Source: Candidatus Uhrbacteria bacterium RIFOXYC2_FULL_47_19 (GTDB taxonomy: Bacteria; Patescibacteriota; Patescibacteriia; SG8-24). From it: 36,375 nucleotides of DNA. The notes below the pieces were generated by a model. The model saw only the letters and a program-made list of their open reading frames with translations, did not search any database and had not been told where the DNA came from. Within the stretch, counting starts at the first letter, position 1. The number at the start of each line of letters is the position of its first letter. The DNA lies in contig MGFG01000033.1 in NCBI GenBank assembly GCA_001791745.1, forward strand, positions 1 through 36,375, in the 5' to 3' direction. Positions 1 to 9,181 of this stretch are shown here, piece by piece. Made by a program: the position numbers and the translations under genes.

Positions 1-188
1 AAAGCTACACACCAACCAGTTGAAACTCTTTGACGTTGGATAATCGACGATACCTCGTCAGCTTGCTGCGAGGTAGTTCATTTCGTGTTTTGTAGCTTTT
101 AGGCGGGATGAAGGGTACTCGTTTGAAGTGAATTGTGAGGTGAGTCGTACTGGAGGGTACGATGAATAAGTAATTTACGAAAACGAGT
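1..188. other. structured intergenic stretch, possible ncRNA
   Basis: No gene is seen here. AAAGCTACA (1-9) pairs perfectly with TGTAGCTTT (91-99). Inside lie CCAAC/GTTGG (13-17/35-39) and ACCTCG/CGAGGT, so bases 1-99 can fold as a three-way junction. A second structure follows: ACTCGTTT (117-124) with AAACGAGT (181-188), enclosing a 6-bp hairpin TCGTAC/GTACGA (145-150/157-162). The stretch lies downstream of the minus-strand pyrophosphatase gene. Transcription and strand are unknown, and the structure may extend left of the window. Confidence 0.3.
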
Positions 189-218
189 GCAGATCACACG
201 TCTTGGAAGCCGTCTAAT

Positions 219-2234
219 CTAGACTATCAGTGTTACGATCAGCAGTGCCACAATGTTTAGAATTTTGATCATTGGATTTATGGCCGGGCCAGCTGTGTCC
301 TTATAAGGATCGCCGACTGTGTCGCCGGTCACTGCCGCCTGATGAGCCTTCGAGCCCTTGCCACCGTGGTTACCTAGTTCGATGTACTTTTTAGCATTGT
401 CCCAAGCTGCACCACCAGTGGTCATCGAGATGGCCACAAAAATTCCAGTAACGATTGAACCGACCAATAGTCCACCCAGAGCTTCGGCACCTAAGAAGTT
501 TTTGAGCAATACACCAACCAGGATTGGAGCTACAACCGGAATCAGGGCCGGAACTATCATTTCTTTGATTGCCGCACGAGTTACAATATCGACACATTTG
601 GCGTAGTCGGGCTTGGCTGTACCAGCCATGATACCCGGGATCTCTCGGAATTGGCGACGAACTTCTTCGACTACTTTGCCGGCGGTGCGCCCGACCGACT
701 CCAAAGCAATGGCCGCAAACAGATAAGTAACTAAGCCACCCAAGAATAGACCAATTAAGACTTTGGGTTCGGAGAGCGAGAACCGAAGATGTACACCCAA
801 TTTGCCAAGTTCTTCAGTGTAGGCCGAGAACAGTACGACTGCAGCCAGTCCAGCCGAACCGATGGCATAACCCTTGGTTACAGCTTTAGTAGTGTTGCCG
901 ACTGCATCGAGCGGATCGGTTACTCCACGGACACTATCGTCGAGTTCAGCCATTTCGGCGATACCACCGGCGTTATCGGTGATCGGACCAAATGAGTCGA
1001 TCGCTACTACGATACCGGTCAGTGAAAGCATGGCCATCGAAGCCACAGCCACACCGTAGATTCCGGCCAGACCGAAAGCTGACAGAACACCGATCGAAAT
1101 TACGAGCACTGGCAGGGCGGTTGAACGCATCGACACGGCCAGACCGGCAATGACGTTGGTGCCGTGTCCGGACTCGGACGCTTCGGCAATGTGTTTGACC
1201 GGCGAGAATTTGGTGCCAGTATAGTATTCAGTAATGACGAAGATGAGTGCAGTAACCACGATACCAACCAAAGCTGCACTATAAAGACGACCGACACCAT
1301 AGAGTCCATTGTCACCCATCAACCAGCTGGTGATCGGATAGAAGAAAACAGCTGCCAAGACACTGGCTACAATTAGACCCTTGTACAGCGCACCCATGAT
1401 GTTCTTACCACTGCCGATCCTGACTGCGAAAGAGCCGAGGATGGAAGTTAGGATGGAGGCTGCACCTAGAACCAATGGGAAGAGCACAGCGTTTTCGTTA
1501 CCTTCGAACAATAAGTGTCCGAGTAGCATGGCGGCGATGGCGGTCACGGCGTAGGTCTCGAATAGGTCGGCTGCCATACCGGCGCAGTCACCAACATTAT
1601 CACCAACATTGTCGGCGATGACTGCCGGGTTGCGTGGATCATCTTCGGGAATGCCGGCTTCTACTTTACCAACCAGATCGGCACCCACATCAGCAGCTTT
1701 GGTGTAAATGCCACCACCCAAGCGAGCGAAGACCGAGATTAACGATCCACCAAAACCTAGGCCAATCAAGGCACTAACATCTTTAGTAATGGCGTAGAAG
1801 GCAGTTACACCCAGGAGTCCTAGACCAACCACAAATAGGCCAGTTACTGAACCACCTCGAAAGGCAACTAGAAAGGCTTTGGCCAGGCCAGACTTAGCAG
1901 CTTCGGTCGTTCGAACGTTGGCCCGAACTGAAACTTGCATGCCGATATAGCCGGCTAGGGCAGATAATATTGCACCTACCAAGAAACCGACGGCTGTAAC
2001 TCGATCAATGAAGATAGCCAGCAGAACGAAGACGATCGCTGCTACTATTGCCGCCGACTTGGTTTGACGGAGCATGTAAGCACCGGCTCCGTCTTGGATC
2101 GCCTTAGCAATACTACGCATTTTTTCATCTCCAGCTGGTCGGGAGATGACCCAACGAATGAGGATCGCACCATAGCCGATCGCCAAGGCGGCCGCTAGGA
2201 AGGAAAGGATTAGAGGAGTATTCATAGTCGACAT
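219..2234 (-). CDS. hppA: K+-independent membrane proton-translocating pyrophosphatase
   Basis: This integral membrane enzyme hydrolyses pyrophosphate and pumps H+ across the cytoplasmic membrane. The protein has many hydrophobic segments and the family's PPi/Mg signature region ([10 protein letters not shown] then [20 protein letters not shown]). The second signature reads GNTTKA. In this family Lys at that place marks K+-independent enzymes and Ala marks K+-dependent ones, so this is inferred to be a K+-independent H+ pump. The length is normal for bacterial members. The ORF can open at a TTG at 2285, but the first ATG (2234) just before the first membrane segment is preferred; ATG 2225 is also possible. 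A sigma70-like promoter lies about 180 nt upstream. In a fermentative CPR cell it would recover energy from biosynthetic pyrophosphate. Confidence 0.95.
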   Translation of the reverse strand: MSTMNTPLILSFLAAALAIGYGAILIRWVISRPAGDEKMRSIAKAIQDGAGAYMLRQTKSAAIVAAIVFVLLAIFIDRVTAVGFLVGAILSALAGYIGMQVSVRANVRTTEAAKSGLAKAFLVAFRGGSVTGLFVVGLGLLGVTAFYAITKDVSALIGLGFGGSLISVFARLGGGIYTKAADVGADLVGKVEAGIPEDDPRNPAVIADNVGDNVGDCAGMAADLFETYAVTAIAAMLLGHLLFEGNENAVLFPLVLGAASILTSILGSFAVRIGSGKNIMGALYKGLIVASVLAAVFFYPITSWLMGDNGLYGVGRLYSAALVGIVVTALIFVITEYYTGTKFSPVKHIAEASESGHGTNVIAGLAVSMRSTALPVLVISIGVLSAFGLAGIYGVAVASMAMLSLTGIVVAIDSFGPITDNAGGIAEMAELDDSVRGVTDPLDAVGNTTKAVTKGYAIGSAGLAAVVLFSAYTEELGKLGVHLRFSLSEPKVLIGLFLGGLVTYLFAAIALESVGRTAGKVVEEVRRQFREIPGIMAGTAKPDYAKCVDIVTRAAIKEMIVPALIPVVAPILVGVLLKNFLGAEALGGLLVGSIVTGIFVAISMTTGGAAWDNAKKYIELGNHGGKGSKAHQAAVTGDTVGDPYKDTAGPAINPMIKILNIVALLIVTLIV

Positions 2235-2417
2235 TGGGTCACTGACTCGACTGGTTAGTCGTGTCGGGTCAGGCTGGTCCGACAAATGAGGACCGTTCGC
2301 TTAGATAGTTAGGCTGGCGTTCGGGCTATTCCGTCGGCCGTGTTCTGTCGTCGGGTCATCGGCTGCACGTTTCGTCACCATCGACGTCGTTGGATCCGGT
2401 GTCCCTTTATGCCAAGA

Positions 2418-2446
2418 AGATTATGAAAACGGCCCTAGTTTGTCAA
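2418..2446 (-). promoter_or_regulatory. promoter of hppA
   Basis: On the minus strand TTGACA (2446-2441), a 17-bp spacer and TAATCT (2423-2418) form a sigma70-like promoter; an overlapping CATAAT is an alternative -10. It implies a leader of about 175 nt before the hppA ATG. Confidence 0.6.
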
Positions 2447-2479
2447 CGAACAAAGGTTTGATTTTAGCTGATTTTTTAA

Positions 2480-2511
2480 ATAAATAGACCGCCAGCGTTA
2501 GACTGGCGGTC
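2480..2511 (-). terminator. terminator of the zinc-ribbon gene
   Basis: The minus strand has a perfect 9-bp stem GACCGCCAG/CTGGCGGTC with a 7-nt loop, followed by a T-rich tract. It separates the 2535-2810 gene from the hppA promoter. Confidence 0.75.
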
Positions 2512-2534
2512 AAGCGTACCCTCTATTGAGGGTC

Positions 2535-2810
2535 TCAGATGTTCCGACGTCGGCGAGAATGGCCCTTTCCAGGCCGCTTCTTTTTGAGTGGGGCTAGTGA
2601 TCCGACGATCTCGGGATGAGGTTCTCCGAAGAGCATCGTCTTCTTACAGTGAGTGCAAGTTGCCTCGACAATACCATCTAATCTATAAACGATGATACAT
2701 CCGTGGCACCTGCCGTGCTGCCGTCTGAATGCCCTGAGTGTTTCCACTTTTCGCATCCCTGGTTCCCTCTTTGTTCTCGCTGACTTTCTACCAGTTAGAC
2801 CACTCGGCAT
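2535..2810 (-). CDS. small basic zinc-ribbon protein, unknown function
   Basis: A 91-residue protein with two cysteine pairs (CHGC at about residues 35-38 and CTHC at about 52-55), the layout of a one-knuckle-pair zinc ribbon. A very basic tail (KKKRPGKGHSRRRR) suggests nucleic-acid binding. The start is well supported by a strong Shine-Dalgarno AAGGAGG five bases before the ATG. It has its own promoter-like element and terminator, so it is probably monocistronic. I do not recognise a named family; a ribosome- or RNA-associated role is only inferred from charge and zinc knuckles. Confidence 0.7.
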   Translation of the reverse strand: MPSGLTGRKSARTKREPGMRKVETLRAFRRQHGRCHGCIIVYRLDGIVEATCTHCKKTMLFGEPHPEIVGSLAPLKKKRPGKGHSRRRRNI

Positions 2811-2849
2811 TACGCCTCCTTATAGATAAGGTTTTCGGAACAAGTAGGA

Positions 2850-2878
2850 AGGTTAAGGCAGGAAGATTGGTTTGTCAA
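2850..2878 (-). promoter_or_regulatory. putative promoter of the small zinc-ribbon gene
   Basis: Minus strand TTGACA (2878-2873), 17 bp, TAACCT (2855-2850). The -35 is perfect and the -10 is weak. It lies about 40 nt before the Shine-Dalgarno. Confidence 0.45.
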
Positions 2879-3256
2879 GATAAGTTTGCGCATTTTCTAT
2901 TTGGTTTTTTAAATCAAACCAGTTGTGTAAAATCTTTTATTAATAAAATTTCGCTAGGTTGCCAGCATTAAAGCTAATTTAAGATCTCTAATTATTGACC
3001 ATAGGCCTTGCGATTGATATCGTTCTCCTATTACGGTTAAGGATGTTCAGTTACATATCTTCTGATACTTGAGTCGATGTGAGCGGAAATAAGCCTCAGA
3101 TAGGCTCTAACAGCTCTATCTATACCGCTAACAGTAAAGAAAATTGGCGTTAGGTGCTTACTGGGAATTTGTTGGGCACTTATAGCTGTCAAAAGGGGAT
3201 TCGGTTGGACGTTCAAAATAATTAGTGGACCGTCTGGTTTTGTTTGGCGGATTTTT
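2879..3256. other. intergenic gap between divergent genes
   Basis: About 380 bases between the minus-strand zinc-ribbon gene and the plus-strand M23 gene. The sequence is AT-rich with no ORF that looks coding on either strand. It presumably holds the promoter of the M23 gene, but I could not single out a convincing -35/-10 pair. Confidence 0.4.
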
Positions 3257-4489
3257 TTGCACCCGGCCCTATCGGTTTGTTACCGATTGGTTCGAACGAT
3301 AAAAAAATCAGTTAGTGGTTTACTGACACCACTTCAAGGTAGTTTTTTGGGGCGCTATGCCATGCACACCTTTATTGGCCTATTAGCCTTTTTGGTTACT
3401 GCCACCAACATCCGAGCCATGGAAAGTCCATCTTCGGTGACTGACCTGGGTAGTAACAGCATTTTAGCTGGTGTGACACTACGAGAGACGGAGGATTTAT
3501 TAGTCGAAGAGTATGAGTCGATTGAGCTAGCTACTGAGGTTTCCTATCTTGAGGCACAAGCCATTCGCCCCCGTGGTTATTTTCAGTCGCAGGGTAGTGA
3601 TCTCTCGGGTGAAACTGTGTCTGGTTTCGATCCTGGTCTAGTGTCTCCACCAACCTCGTTGGTCAACGCTGTTAGAGTGCAGACCGAATTCGCTGAGACT
3701 ACGGACACTATCGAGGTTAAGACCAGGAACGATATCATTGAGCATATTGTCGAGGATGGTGAGAACATCGGCTCCATTGCCAGGTTATATGATATTCAAA
3801 CTGCTACGGTCCTACAGGCCAACAATCTGAATGCTAGGAGTTTGATTCGTCCGGGGCAGAAGTTGGTGATTCCACCGGTGGATGGATTGATTTATACAGT
3901 CAAGAGTGGCGATACACTCAATAAGATTTCTAATACTTATAAAAGTGATGTCGACAAGATTCTAGCGATGAATGGATTGGGTAGTGCTAGTTCGTTGTCT
4001 ATTGGACAAAAGTTAATCCTGCCGGATGGCAAGGTACCTCCTCCTCCGCCACAAGCTCGCAAGGTCATTACGACCAATCTTAGTCAGGTTTTTACACCAT
4101 CACCAGCTGCATCTAGTTCAAGTTCGCGATTGCTATGGCCAACTTCGGCTCGTCGTATCACTCAATACTATAAGTACGGACATGCCGGCCTAGATATCGC
4201 TGGACCGGTCGGTACGCCGATTTATGCCGCTGATGGTGGTGTGGTTATGACCTCTGGTTGGAATTCCGGTGGCTATGGTTACATGATTTTGATTGATCAT
4301 GGCAACGGTCTTTATACTAGGTATGGTCACTCTTCTAGATTGTTAGTTCAGAAGGGGGATAGGGTAAATCGTGGCGATGTGATTTCACTCATGGGGTCGA
4401 CTGGACGCTCGACTGGACCACATCTACATTTCGAAGTTTTGGTCGGGGGAATTTATAGTCGAGTCAATCCACTCGACTACATCAAGTAG
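3257..4489 (+). CDS. LysM-LysM-M23 peptidoglycan endopeptidase, membrane-anchored
   Basis: A predicted secreted or membrane-anchored cell-wall hydrolase. Domain order: basic N-terminus and one hydrophobic segment (about residues 36-53, signal or anchor), a low-complexity linker, two LysM modules (about 160-207 and 210-257; VEDGENIGSIARLY and VKSGDTLNKIS), a Pro/Ser linker, and a C-terminal M23/LytM domain (about 305-405). The zinc site is visible as HAGLD and HLHFE. The chosen start is the TTG of the open frame because CPR members often have a basic stretch before the membrane segment; ATG 3362 would keep only the hydrophobic segment. It acts on peptidoglycan cross-links in the envelope. It is transcribed alone and followed by a terminator. 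Confidence 0.85.
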   Translation: MHPALSVCYRLVRTIKKSVSGLLTPLQGSFLGRYAMHTFIGLLAFLVTATNIRAMESPSSVTDLGSNSILAGVTLRETEDLLVEEYESIELATEVSYLEAQAIRPRGYFQSQGSDLSGETVSGFDPGLVSPPTSLVNAVRVQTEFAETTDTIEVKTRNDIIEHIVEDGENIGSIARLYDIQTATVLQANNLNARSLIRPGQKLVIPPVDGLIYTVKSGDTLNKISNTYKSDVDKILAMNGLGSASSLSIGQKLILPDGKVPPPPPQARKVITTNLSQVFTPSPAASSSSSRLLWPTSARRITQYYKYGHAGLDIAGPVGTPIYAADGGVVMTSGWNSGGYGYMILIDHGNGLYTRYGHSSRLLVQKGDRVNRGDVISLMGSTGRSTGPHLHFEVLVGGIYSRVNPLDYIK

Positions 4490-4512
4490 TTACTATTTGT
4501 TAGAGAGGATAA

Positions 4513-4546
4513 AGTCTGGATTTAATCATCCGGACTTTTGTTTTTG
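4513..4546 (+). terminator. terminator of the M23 peptidase gene
   Basis: AGTCTGGA (4513-4520) pairs with TCCGGACT (4529-4536) across an 8-nt loop with one G-T pair, followed by TTTGTTTTT. Confidence 0.75.
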
Positions 4547-4565
4547 GCTATCGATATATAGATGA

Positions 4566-6113
4566 TTATTTTGTTCTGGAACGGAATTGTAAGGCTTCGG
4601 CTAGATGCTCGCGGCCGATTTTTTCATGACCGGATAAGTCGGCAATAGTGCGTGAGACCCGGAAGGTTCTAGTGACCGATCTGGCTGATAATTTTAATCG
4701 ATCGACAGCCGCTTCTAAGAATTTTTTGGCCTCAGTGTCTAGCTGGCAATACTGACGCAGTGTTCGGTGCTGTATGGTGGCATTAGAGCAGTTTTGTTCG
4801 TTAGAGAAACGACGTCTGGCGATTTCTCGGGCCAGTGTTACCCGATTACGTACAATCGATGATGGTTCAGCCTCGGTCGTCTTTAGTAATTCTTTTGAAT
4901 CAACCCGTGGTACTTCGATATGTAAATCGATTCGATCAAGTAGTGGCCCGGAGATTCGATGTCCATAACGGGCAATTAGTGATGGGCTGCAGGAGCAGTC
5001 ATGGAATGGATCAGTAGCATAGCCGCAAGGACAAGGATTCATGGCGGCGACCAGCATGAATTTGGCTGGGAAGCGGAGGGTGCACTGCGAACGGGAGACG
5101 GTTACAAAGCCATCCTCGAGTGGTTGGCGTAAGGCTTCTAAAGCAGAACGTGGGAATTCCGGCAGCTCGTCTAAAAACAACACTCCGTGATGTGCCAAAC
5201 TAACCTCACCAGGACGCGGATAACTGCCACCGCCAATGAGTGCAGCACTGGAAGCAGAGTGATGTGGTGATCTGAACGGACGTTCAGCTAGTAATCGAAC
5301 CCCGCTTTCTAGTTGATTGGACACACTTCTTATTTTTGTTGTCTCTAACATTTCCTCTCGGGTCATGTCCGGCAGAATGGATGGTACTGATCTAGCCAAC
5401 ATGGTTTTACCTGAGCCAGGTGGACCGGTCATTAGGATGTTGTGACCTCCGGCCGCGGCGATCTCCAAAGCGCGCTTGGCTTGTGTTTGTCCGCTAACGA
5501 ACGCGAAGTCGGTTGTTTGATTAGTAATTCGATGTTGGGTTATTTGTTGGACTGTAGTGAGGTCGAGAGGTTGGAGTTGATTACCACCATTCAAGTGCAG
5601 CATGATCTCAGCTAGTGATCTGACCGGAAAGGCAACACATTGTTTTGGATTTATTCCTTCCATGGCTAGTCCGACCTCAATTGAGTTGTCAGTTGGAAAG
5701 TAGATTTCCTTGAAGCCGGTTTTGAGTGCAGAAAGGACGGTTGGTAGTGCACCGGTCACTGGACGCAACTCACCAGTTAGGGCCAGTTCACCAAGGAAGA
5801 CTCGACGAACATTATCTTTGATAGTTGACTTGCTGGCGGCTGAAACAATTGACAGAGCAATAGCAAGGTCATGCAACGGCCCCTCTTTCTTGATATCAGC
5901 AGGTGCTAAGTTGACTGTTACTCGGGCTTGGGGAAACATCAGTCCGCTATTGGCGATTGCTGCCCGGACACGTTCTTTGGCTTCGCGGACCGAGGTGTCT
6001 GGTAGGCCAACCAGTTTAAAATTGGGTAGACTGGCCCGGGAGATGTCGGCCTCCACCTCGACTGGCACAGCATCCAGGCCAAGAAGTGCCATGGAATGGA
6101 ATCGCGCAGGCAT
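4566..6113 (-). CDS. comM: ComM/YifB family AAA+ ATPase (Mg-chelatase-like)
   Basis: The N-terminal half matches the YifB/ComM start (ALLGLDAVPVEVEADIS...GLPDTSVREAKERVRAA). The central Mg-chelatase-type AAA+ domain has Walker A GPPGSGKT, Walker B VLFLDELPEF and the NPCPCG segment, followed by the C-terminal helical domain. In ComM homologues this hexameric helicase drives branch migration of D-loops during natural transformation; that role is inferred here. The open frame extends to a GTG at 6161, but homologues begin close to MPARFHS, so ATG 6113 is used. CPR cells commonly carry competence genes and take up DNA, which fits the mobile island nearby. The upstream gene lspA is separated by a terminator. 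Confidence 0.9.
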   Translation of the reverse strand: MPARFHSMALLGLDAVPVEVEADISRASLPNFKLVGLPDTSVREAKERVRAAIANSGLMFPQARVTVNLAPADIKKEGPLHDLAIALSIVSAASKSTIKDNVRRVFLGELALTGELRPVTGALPTVLSALKTGFKEIYFPTDNSIEVGLAMEGINPKQCVAFPVRSLAEIMLHLNGGNQLQPLDLTTVQQITQHRITNQTTDFAFVSGQTQAKRALEIAAAGGHNILMTGPPGSGKTMLARSVPSILPDMTREEMLETTKIRSVSNQLESGVRLLAERPFRSPHHSASSAALIGGGSYPRPGEVSLAHHGVLFLDELPEFPRSALEALRQPLEDGFVTVSRSQCTLRFPAKFMLVAAMNPCPCGYATDPFHDCSCSPSLIARYGHRISGPLLDRIDLHIEVPRVDSKELLKTTEAEPSSIVRNRVTLAREIARRRFSNEQNCSNATIQHRTLRQYCQLDTEAKKFLEAAVDRLKLSARSVTRTFRVSRTIADLSGHEKIGREHLAEALQFRSRTK

Positions 6114-6194
6114 GATTTTGTAGGTGATTGGTTTAGCTACTGCTTCCTTAGCAGGAAGCACTTAAAAGGTGCAAGTTTGGTTGGTGAGTTGTTT

Positions 6195-6225
6195 TTTTAT
6201 AAAAAAAGCCGTCCTTAATGACGGT
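6195..6225 (-). terminator. terminator after traR-lspA
   Basis: Minus strand ACCGTC/GACGGC hairpin with a 6-nt loop (6208-6225) followed by seven T residues. It ends the traR-lspA transcript before comM. Confidence 0.75.
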
Positions 6226-6245
6226 TTTGATTATTTAATTTTCTA

Positions 6246-6698
6246 CTAACCAATCAGTTTTTTCTTTCCCCGAGCTCTAATTAGTAAGATAACCCCAATC
6301 ACAATCATTAGGTCAGCCAGATTAACAGCCGAACACCCGAAGAAGATCAGATAATCTATGGTAGCGCCATGAATGAGGTTATCTCGAAGATTAGAAGCAG
6401 CGCCTAAGATTAAAAAAAGTAATCCAGTTACATTCTCATTTTGGCGACGAATGTTTATCAATAGGGCGTAGATGAAGGTTATTAGTACAGCCGTGGCAAT
6501 CGGCAGGTAAATCCATTTTGGTACTGGAAGACTGAAGACTATGCCGGTATTAAGGAATAATTCGAATTTTAATGGTCCGAAGGATAGAACAGTTTTTTGA
6601 TTGAACGCTAACCACTTTAGGCCCAAATCAACAACAAAAAAAGCGGCTACTATGGTCCAAATAGGCCACTGTGACCGCATTTTTTTGCTATCGAACAC
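6246..6698 (-). CDS. lspA: lipoprotein signal peptidase (signal peptidase II)
   Basis: A 150-residue membrane protein with four hydrophobic segments. The LspA motifs are present in divergent form: NTGIVFSL, then the catalytic Asp in NLRDNLIHG and the second catalytic Asp in VNLADLM. The enzyme cleaves the signal peptide of diacylglyceryl-modified prolipoproteins in the cytoplasmic membrane. It starts 11 nt after traR and forms an operon with it, an arrangement I know from other CPR genomes. The first Asp motif departs from the usual GNxxDR (here SNLRDN) but keeps the Asp. Confidence 0.85.
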   Translation of the reverse strand: MFDSKKMRSQWPIWTIVAAFFVVDLGLKWLAFNQKTVLSFGPLKFELFLNTGIVFSLPVPKWIYLPIATAVLITFIYALLINIRRQNENVTGLLFLILGAASNLRDNLIHGATIDYLIFFGCSAVNLADLMIVIGVILLIRARGKKKLIG

Positions 6699-6709
6699 AA
6701 CAATAAGGG

Positions 6710-7081
6710 CTAGACTTCCTGTTTGAATGACTTTTTACATTCAACACAGGAGCTAGAGGCTGGGCGAGCCCGTAGACGCTTTTCGGAAATTTCTTGACTA
6801 CAATACTTACAAACTCCGTAAGTTCCCTGAGTCATGCGGTTTAGAGCTTTCTCTACGTCTCGTAGAGAGGCTTCTAGTGTGTGTTCCAGAGTTAGATTGG
6901 TGCTATAAGTAGCGACCTCTTCGGCGTTTTCGTCCTCTTTATCGCCAATTTTTGGAAACTCAGCTCTGAAATCGCCAGCTACGTTGGGATTTCGAGTTGA
7001 AATTTCAGAAAGTTCACTCTCAAGGCGGTTTTGTTCGCTCTCGAGTAAATCTTTCATCTCCTTAATGAAGTCAGGGTTCAT
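6710..7081 (-). CDS. TraR/DksA-type C4 zinc-finger protein
   Basis: A 123-residue protein with an N-terminal coiled-coil hairpin (about 1-75, many Glu/Leu) and a C-terminal C4 zinc finger (CKYC...CVEC) in the DksA/TraR pattern YGVCKYCSQEI...R..ARP. Family members bind RNA polymerase through the secondary channel and tune promoter activity with ppGpp or on their own. It is first in the traR-lspA operon with a good promoter 25 nt upstream. The exact regulon is unknown. Confidence 0.85.
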   Translation of the reverse strand: MNPDFIKEMKDLLESEQNRLESELSEISTRNPNVAGDFRAEFPKIGDKEDENAEEVATYSTNLTLEHTLEASLRDVEKALNRMTQGTYGVCKYCSQEISEKRLRARPASSSCVECKKSFKQEV

Positions 7082-7105
7082 ATATTTAGTGTTCAGGAAA
7101 GTCTG

Positions 7106-7134
7106 ATACTAGATAGGGTATAAGAAAAAAGCAA
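7106..7134 (-). promoter_or_regulatory. promoter of traR-lspA
   Basis: Minus strand TTGCTT (7134-7129), 17 bp, TAGTAT (7111-7106), about 25 nt before the traR ATG. Confidence 0.5.
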
Positions 7135-7211
7135 GAATTGCAATAAGTAAAATGTCAATTAAAGTTGACTATTTAGCCAAAAAATAACTACCCAATTCAA
7201 GCTTATTTTTG

Positions 7212-7480
7212 ACCAAAAGAAAAGGGCGCAAGAGATTCTGCCCATATTAAGAAGACTATTGGCAGACTTGCGCCCGACCTCTGGCATAAACCATCGGCGA
7301 ACGCAGTGACTCATCTTCTCTCTGTTTTGGAGAGGAGAGGAAGCACCGCGTCCGGACAGTTATGTAGGTCCAGGGGTAAAGAAAGGAACTATAGCCCCTC
7401 TACCACACCACGGCAGTTGCCCCCAGTCCCGAAGGAAAAGCGGGGGATGCCAACGCCTGTTTTGATTTTTTGTTTTTGTT
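7212..7480. ncRNA. candidate structured non-coding RNA
   Basis: There is no convincing gene in this 680-base intergenic region, but it holds a chain of strong hairpins. GGGCGCAAG (7224-7232) pairs with CTTGCGCCC (7267-7275), with TCTGCC/GGCAGA stacked inside. CTTCTCTC/GAGAGGAG (7314-7321/7329-7336) follows. GTAG+AGGGG (7363-7375) pairs with CCCCT+CTAC (7395-7403). CCCCC/GGGGG (7420-7424/7442-7446) is flanked by a further GGCAGTTG/CAACGCC pairing and then a T-rich run on the plus strand. The first hairpin is followed by TTTTCTTTT on the minus strand and would be a minus-strand terminator, so direction is ambiguous. I could not match it to tmRNA, RNase P, SRP or 6S RNA by eye. Confidence 0.45.
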
Positions 7481-7588
7481 TGTTTTGTTTCAATCCTGGC
7501 GAAGGAATAGTAGAGAAGAGAGAAACAACCCCGATATCTCAGGATCAGTTCTCTAGTAATGTTTTCAATGAACTCCTCCTAACCCTTT

Positions 7589-7614
7589 GTACACTATTAG
7601 TGTACTACTTTTTT
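7589..7614 (+). terminator. terminator-like hairpin, plus strand
   Basis: GTACAC (7589-7594) pairs perfectly with GTGTAC (7600-7605) over a 5-nt loop, followed by TACTTTTTT. There is no plus-strand gene before it other than the candidate RNA at 7.2-7.5 kb. From 7480 to here the sequence is T/A-rich with nothing else recognised. Confidence 0.45.
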
Positions 7615-7760
7615 GCCTTGTGGTCAATTAGTCCACCTGAAAGATTCTTTAGCTTAATTAAGCGGAAATTTGTTTGTGGACTAAACCATATTTGATTCCT
7701 GTGAATAACTTTTGTGTTCAATTTTTGAGCATTAAGAATTTATACACACTTTATTGGTGG

Positions 7761-9152
7761 TTATCCACAAATATGCGTAATGTTATCCCCAATTCTTTGG
7801 ATAATAATCGGTTTAGCTTCGTCTTTTATAGAAAAGTTTAAAAATTTAAGGTCAGACCAAGGAAAAATTGTTGTTCGGTTGATACTAATTGATTCAAAAC
7901 TATCCACACCTAGGCAAGAAGTCGGTTGTTTCTCATTAGAATGGGAAATTACTTCTTCTAATAAGTTTTGGTCATTGGAAAATATTGATCCAACCCCCCA
8001 AGGCGTTATTTGGTATAAACCGAGGTCATCAGTAGGGGATGCTTGATTGAGGTTAGGGGCAAAGAACTCCGGCCAAAATGATTGGTCCGGTAATTCTAGT
8101 CCCTCCTTCTCAGGAAATGAGGTTTTTAGGTAATACGAAACAGCGGTCTTTAGGTCATCTGGCTTAGTTTCGGGAAAGTAGGCAACTAAAGAGCCTATCT
8201 GATTTTCATTAAGGTCTGTTTTTGAAGTAAGCAGAACGGAAATTGGGCCGTCTAGTAGGTCCATTAGATTTTTTTTGGCTATATCCAGCTGATCACTATC
8301 TGGTACGCCTAAAGTTTGACGTGCTAATTCGGTCTCGCCAAACAGTAATGGAAGTAGATTTAAATCGGTTTCTAGGGTTGAAAAGGAGATTGTGTTTGTT
8401 GGTGAATAAACAAAGGGTGATGGTGTCAGTGGTTCATTAGTTGCCACTGTAGGTAGACCAGGACCAAAAAAAGGTAGAAAGTCATTGGCTAAATTGATCG
8501 GCAGTAGTGTGGTAGTAAAGTTGTGATTAGGTCGGTCAAAGAGACCAAGCACAAACGGCGTTTTTTGGATGGTTACAACCCAAGGATTTTCTGGATCATT
8601 GGCGGACTCATCGAGCATTCCAATATAGGCTTGGGTTTTGGCTAGGGTTCGGATTAAGGTCAAAGCTTTAGTGGTCGTGCGGTCCTCAGATAACAGACCA
8701 GACTCTGAAGCAGTTGGGTTTTCTGGTTTTACTTGTATGAAAGTGGTTCGGTTGATTCGATTAAAACCAGCAGCCGATAGTTCGGTAGCCATGGTTTGAG
8801 ATGGTGGAGCATAAAAAGGCCAGCGTAGGAGCACGGTCCATGCCAACTCGGAGTCGTAATCCGATTGTTGCGCGTAGGCGGCCGCCTCCTTTATACCAGT
8901 AAAGGCAGTCAAATCAACCGAAGATGAAGACGTAATCAGATCCAATCCAAACTCTTCTTGAGTATGGAGGTAAACCACAGCGTCAGCTGGAATCAGTGGT
9001 AATAGGGTATCGCGGGTCGCTAGTAAGACATATGAAACCCCAAGAGCAATTAAACCAAAGCCGGCCAGGGCAAGCCAAAAACGAGCAGCGGCCCAGAGTC
9101 CGCCGCCCGCTTCTGTTTTGTTCTCGATTTTTTCTGCTTGAATCGAGTTCAT
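7761..9152 (-). CDS. membrane-anchored extracytoplasmic protein of unknown function
   Basis: 463 residues with a short cytoplasmic N-terminus, one transmembrane segment (about 24-46, ARFWLALAGFGLIALGVSYVLL) and a large soluble domain on the outside. The segment after the membrane, LIPADAVVYLHTQEE, resembles the beginning of DUF3352-like envelope proteins, but the match is weak and I do not assign it. It lies 29 nt after pnp on the same strand, so co-transcription is likely, though no functional link to RNA decay is evident. No catalytic motif is seen. Confidence 0.7.
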   Translation of the reverse strand: MNSIQAEKIENKTEAGGGLWAAARFWLALAGFGLIALGVSYVLLATRDTLLPLIPADAVVYLHTQEEFGLDLITSSSSVDLTAFTGIKEAAAYAQQSDYDSELAWTVLLRWPFYAPPSQTMATELSAAGFNRINRTTFIQVKPENPTASESGLLSEDRTTTKALTLIRTLAKTQAYIGMLDESANDPENPWVVTIQKTPFVLGLFDRPNHNFTTTLLPINLANDFLPFFGPGLPTVATNEPLTPSPFVYSPTNTISFSTLETDLNLLPLLFGETELARQTLGVPDSDQLDIAKKNLMDLLDGPISVLLTSKTDLNENQIGSLVAYFPETKPDDLKTAVSYYLKTSFPEKEGLELPDQSFWPEFFAPNLNQASPTDDLGLYQITPWGVGSIFSNDQNLLEEVISHSNEKQPTSCLGVDSFESISINRTTIFPWSDLKFLNFSIKDEAKPIIIQRIGDNITHICG

Positions 9153-9181
9153 TGCTTGTCTAGATTGCTATAGAGCATCAA

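Noticed and set aside
1-99. Hammerhead-like core CUGACGA on the minus strand of the three-way junction
   Set aside because: The second conserved part (GAAA with flanking stems I-III) is missing, so it is not a hammerhead ribozyme.
7306-7695. Plus-strand ORF of 129 aa
   Set aside because: It runs through the hairpin chain and T-rich tract of the candidate RNA and contains no recognisable protein features.
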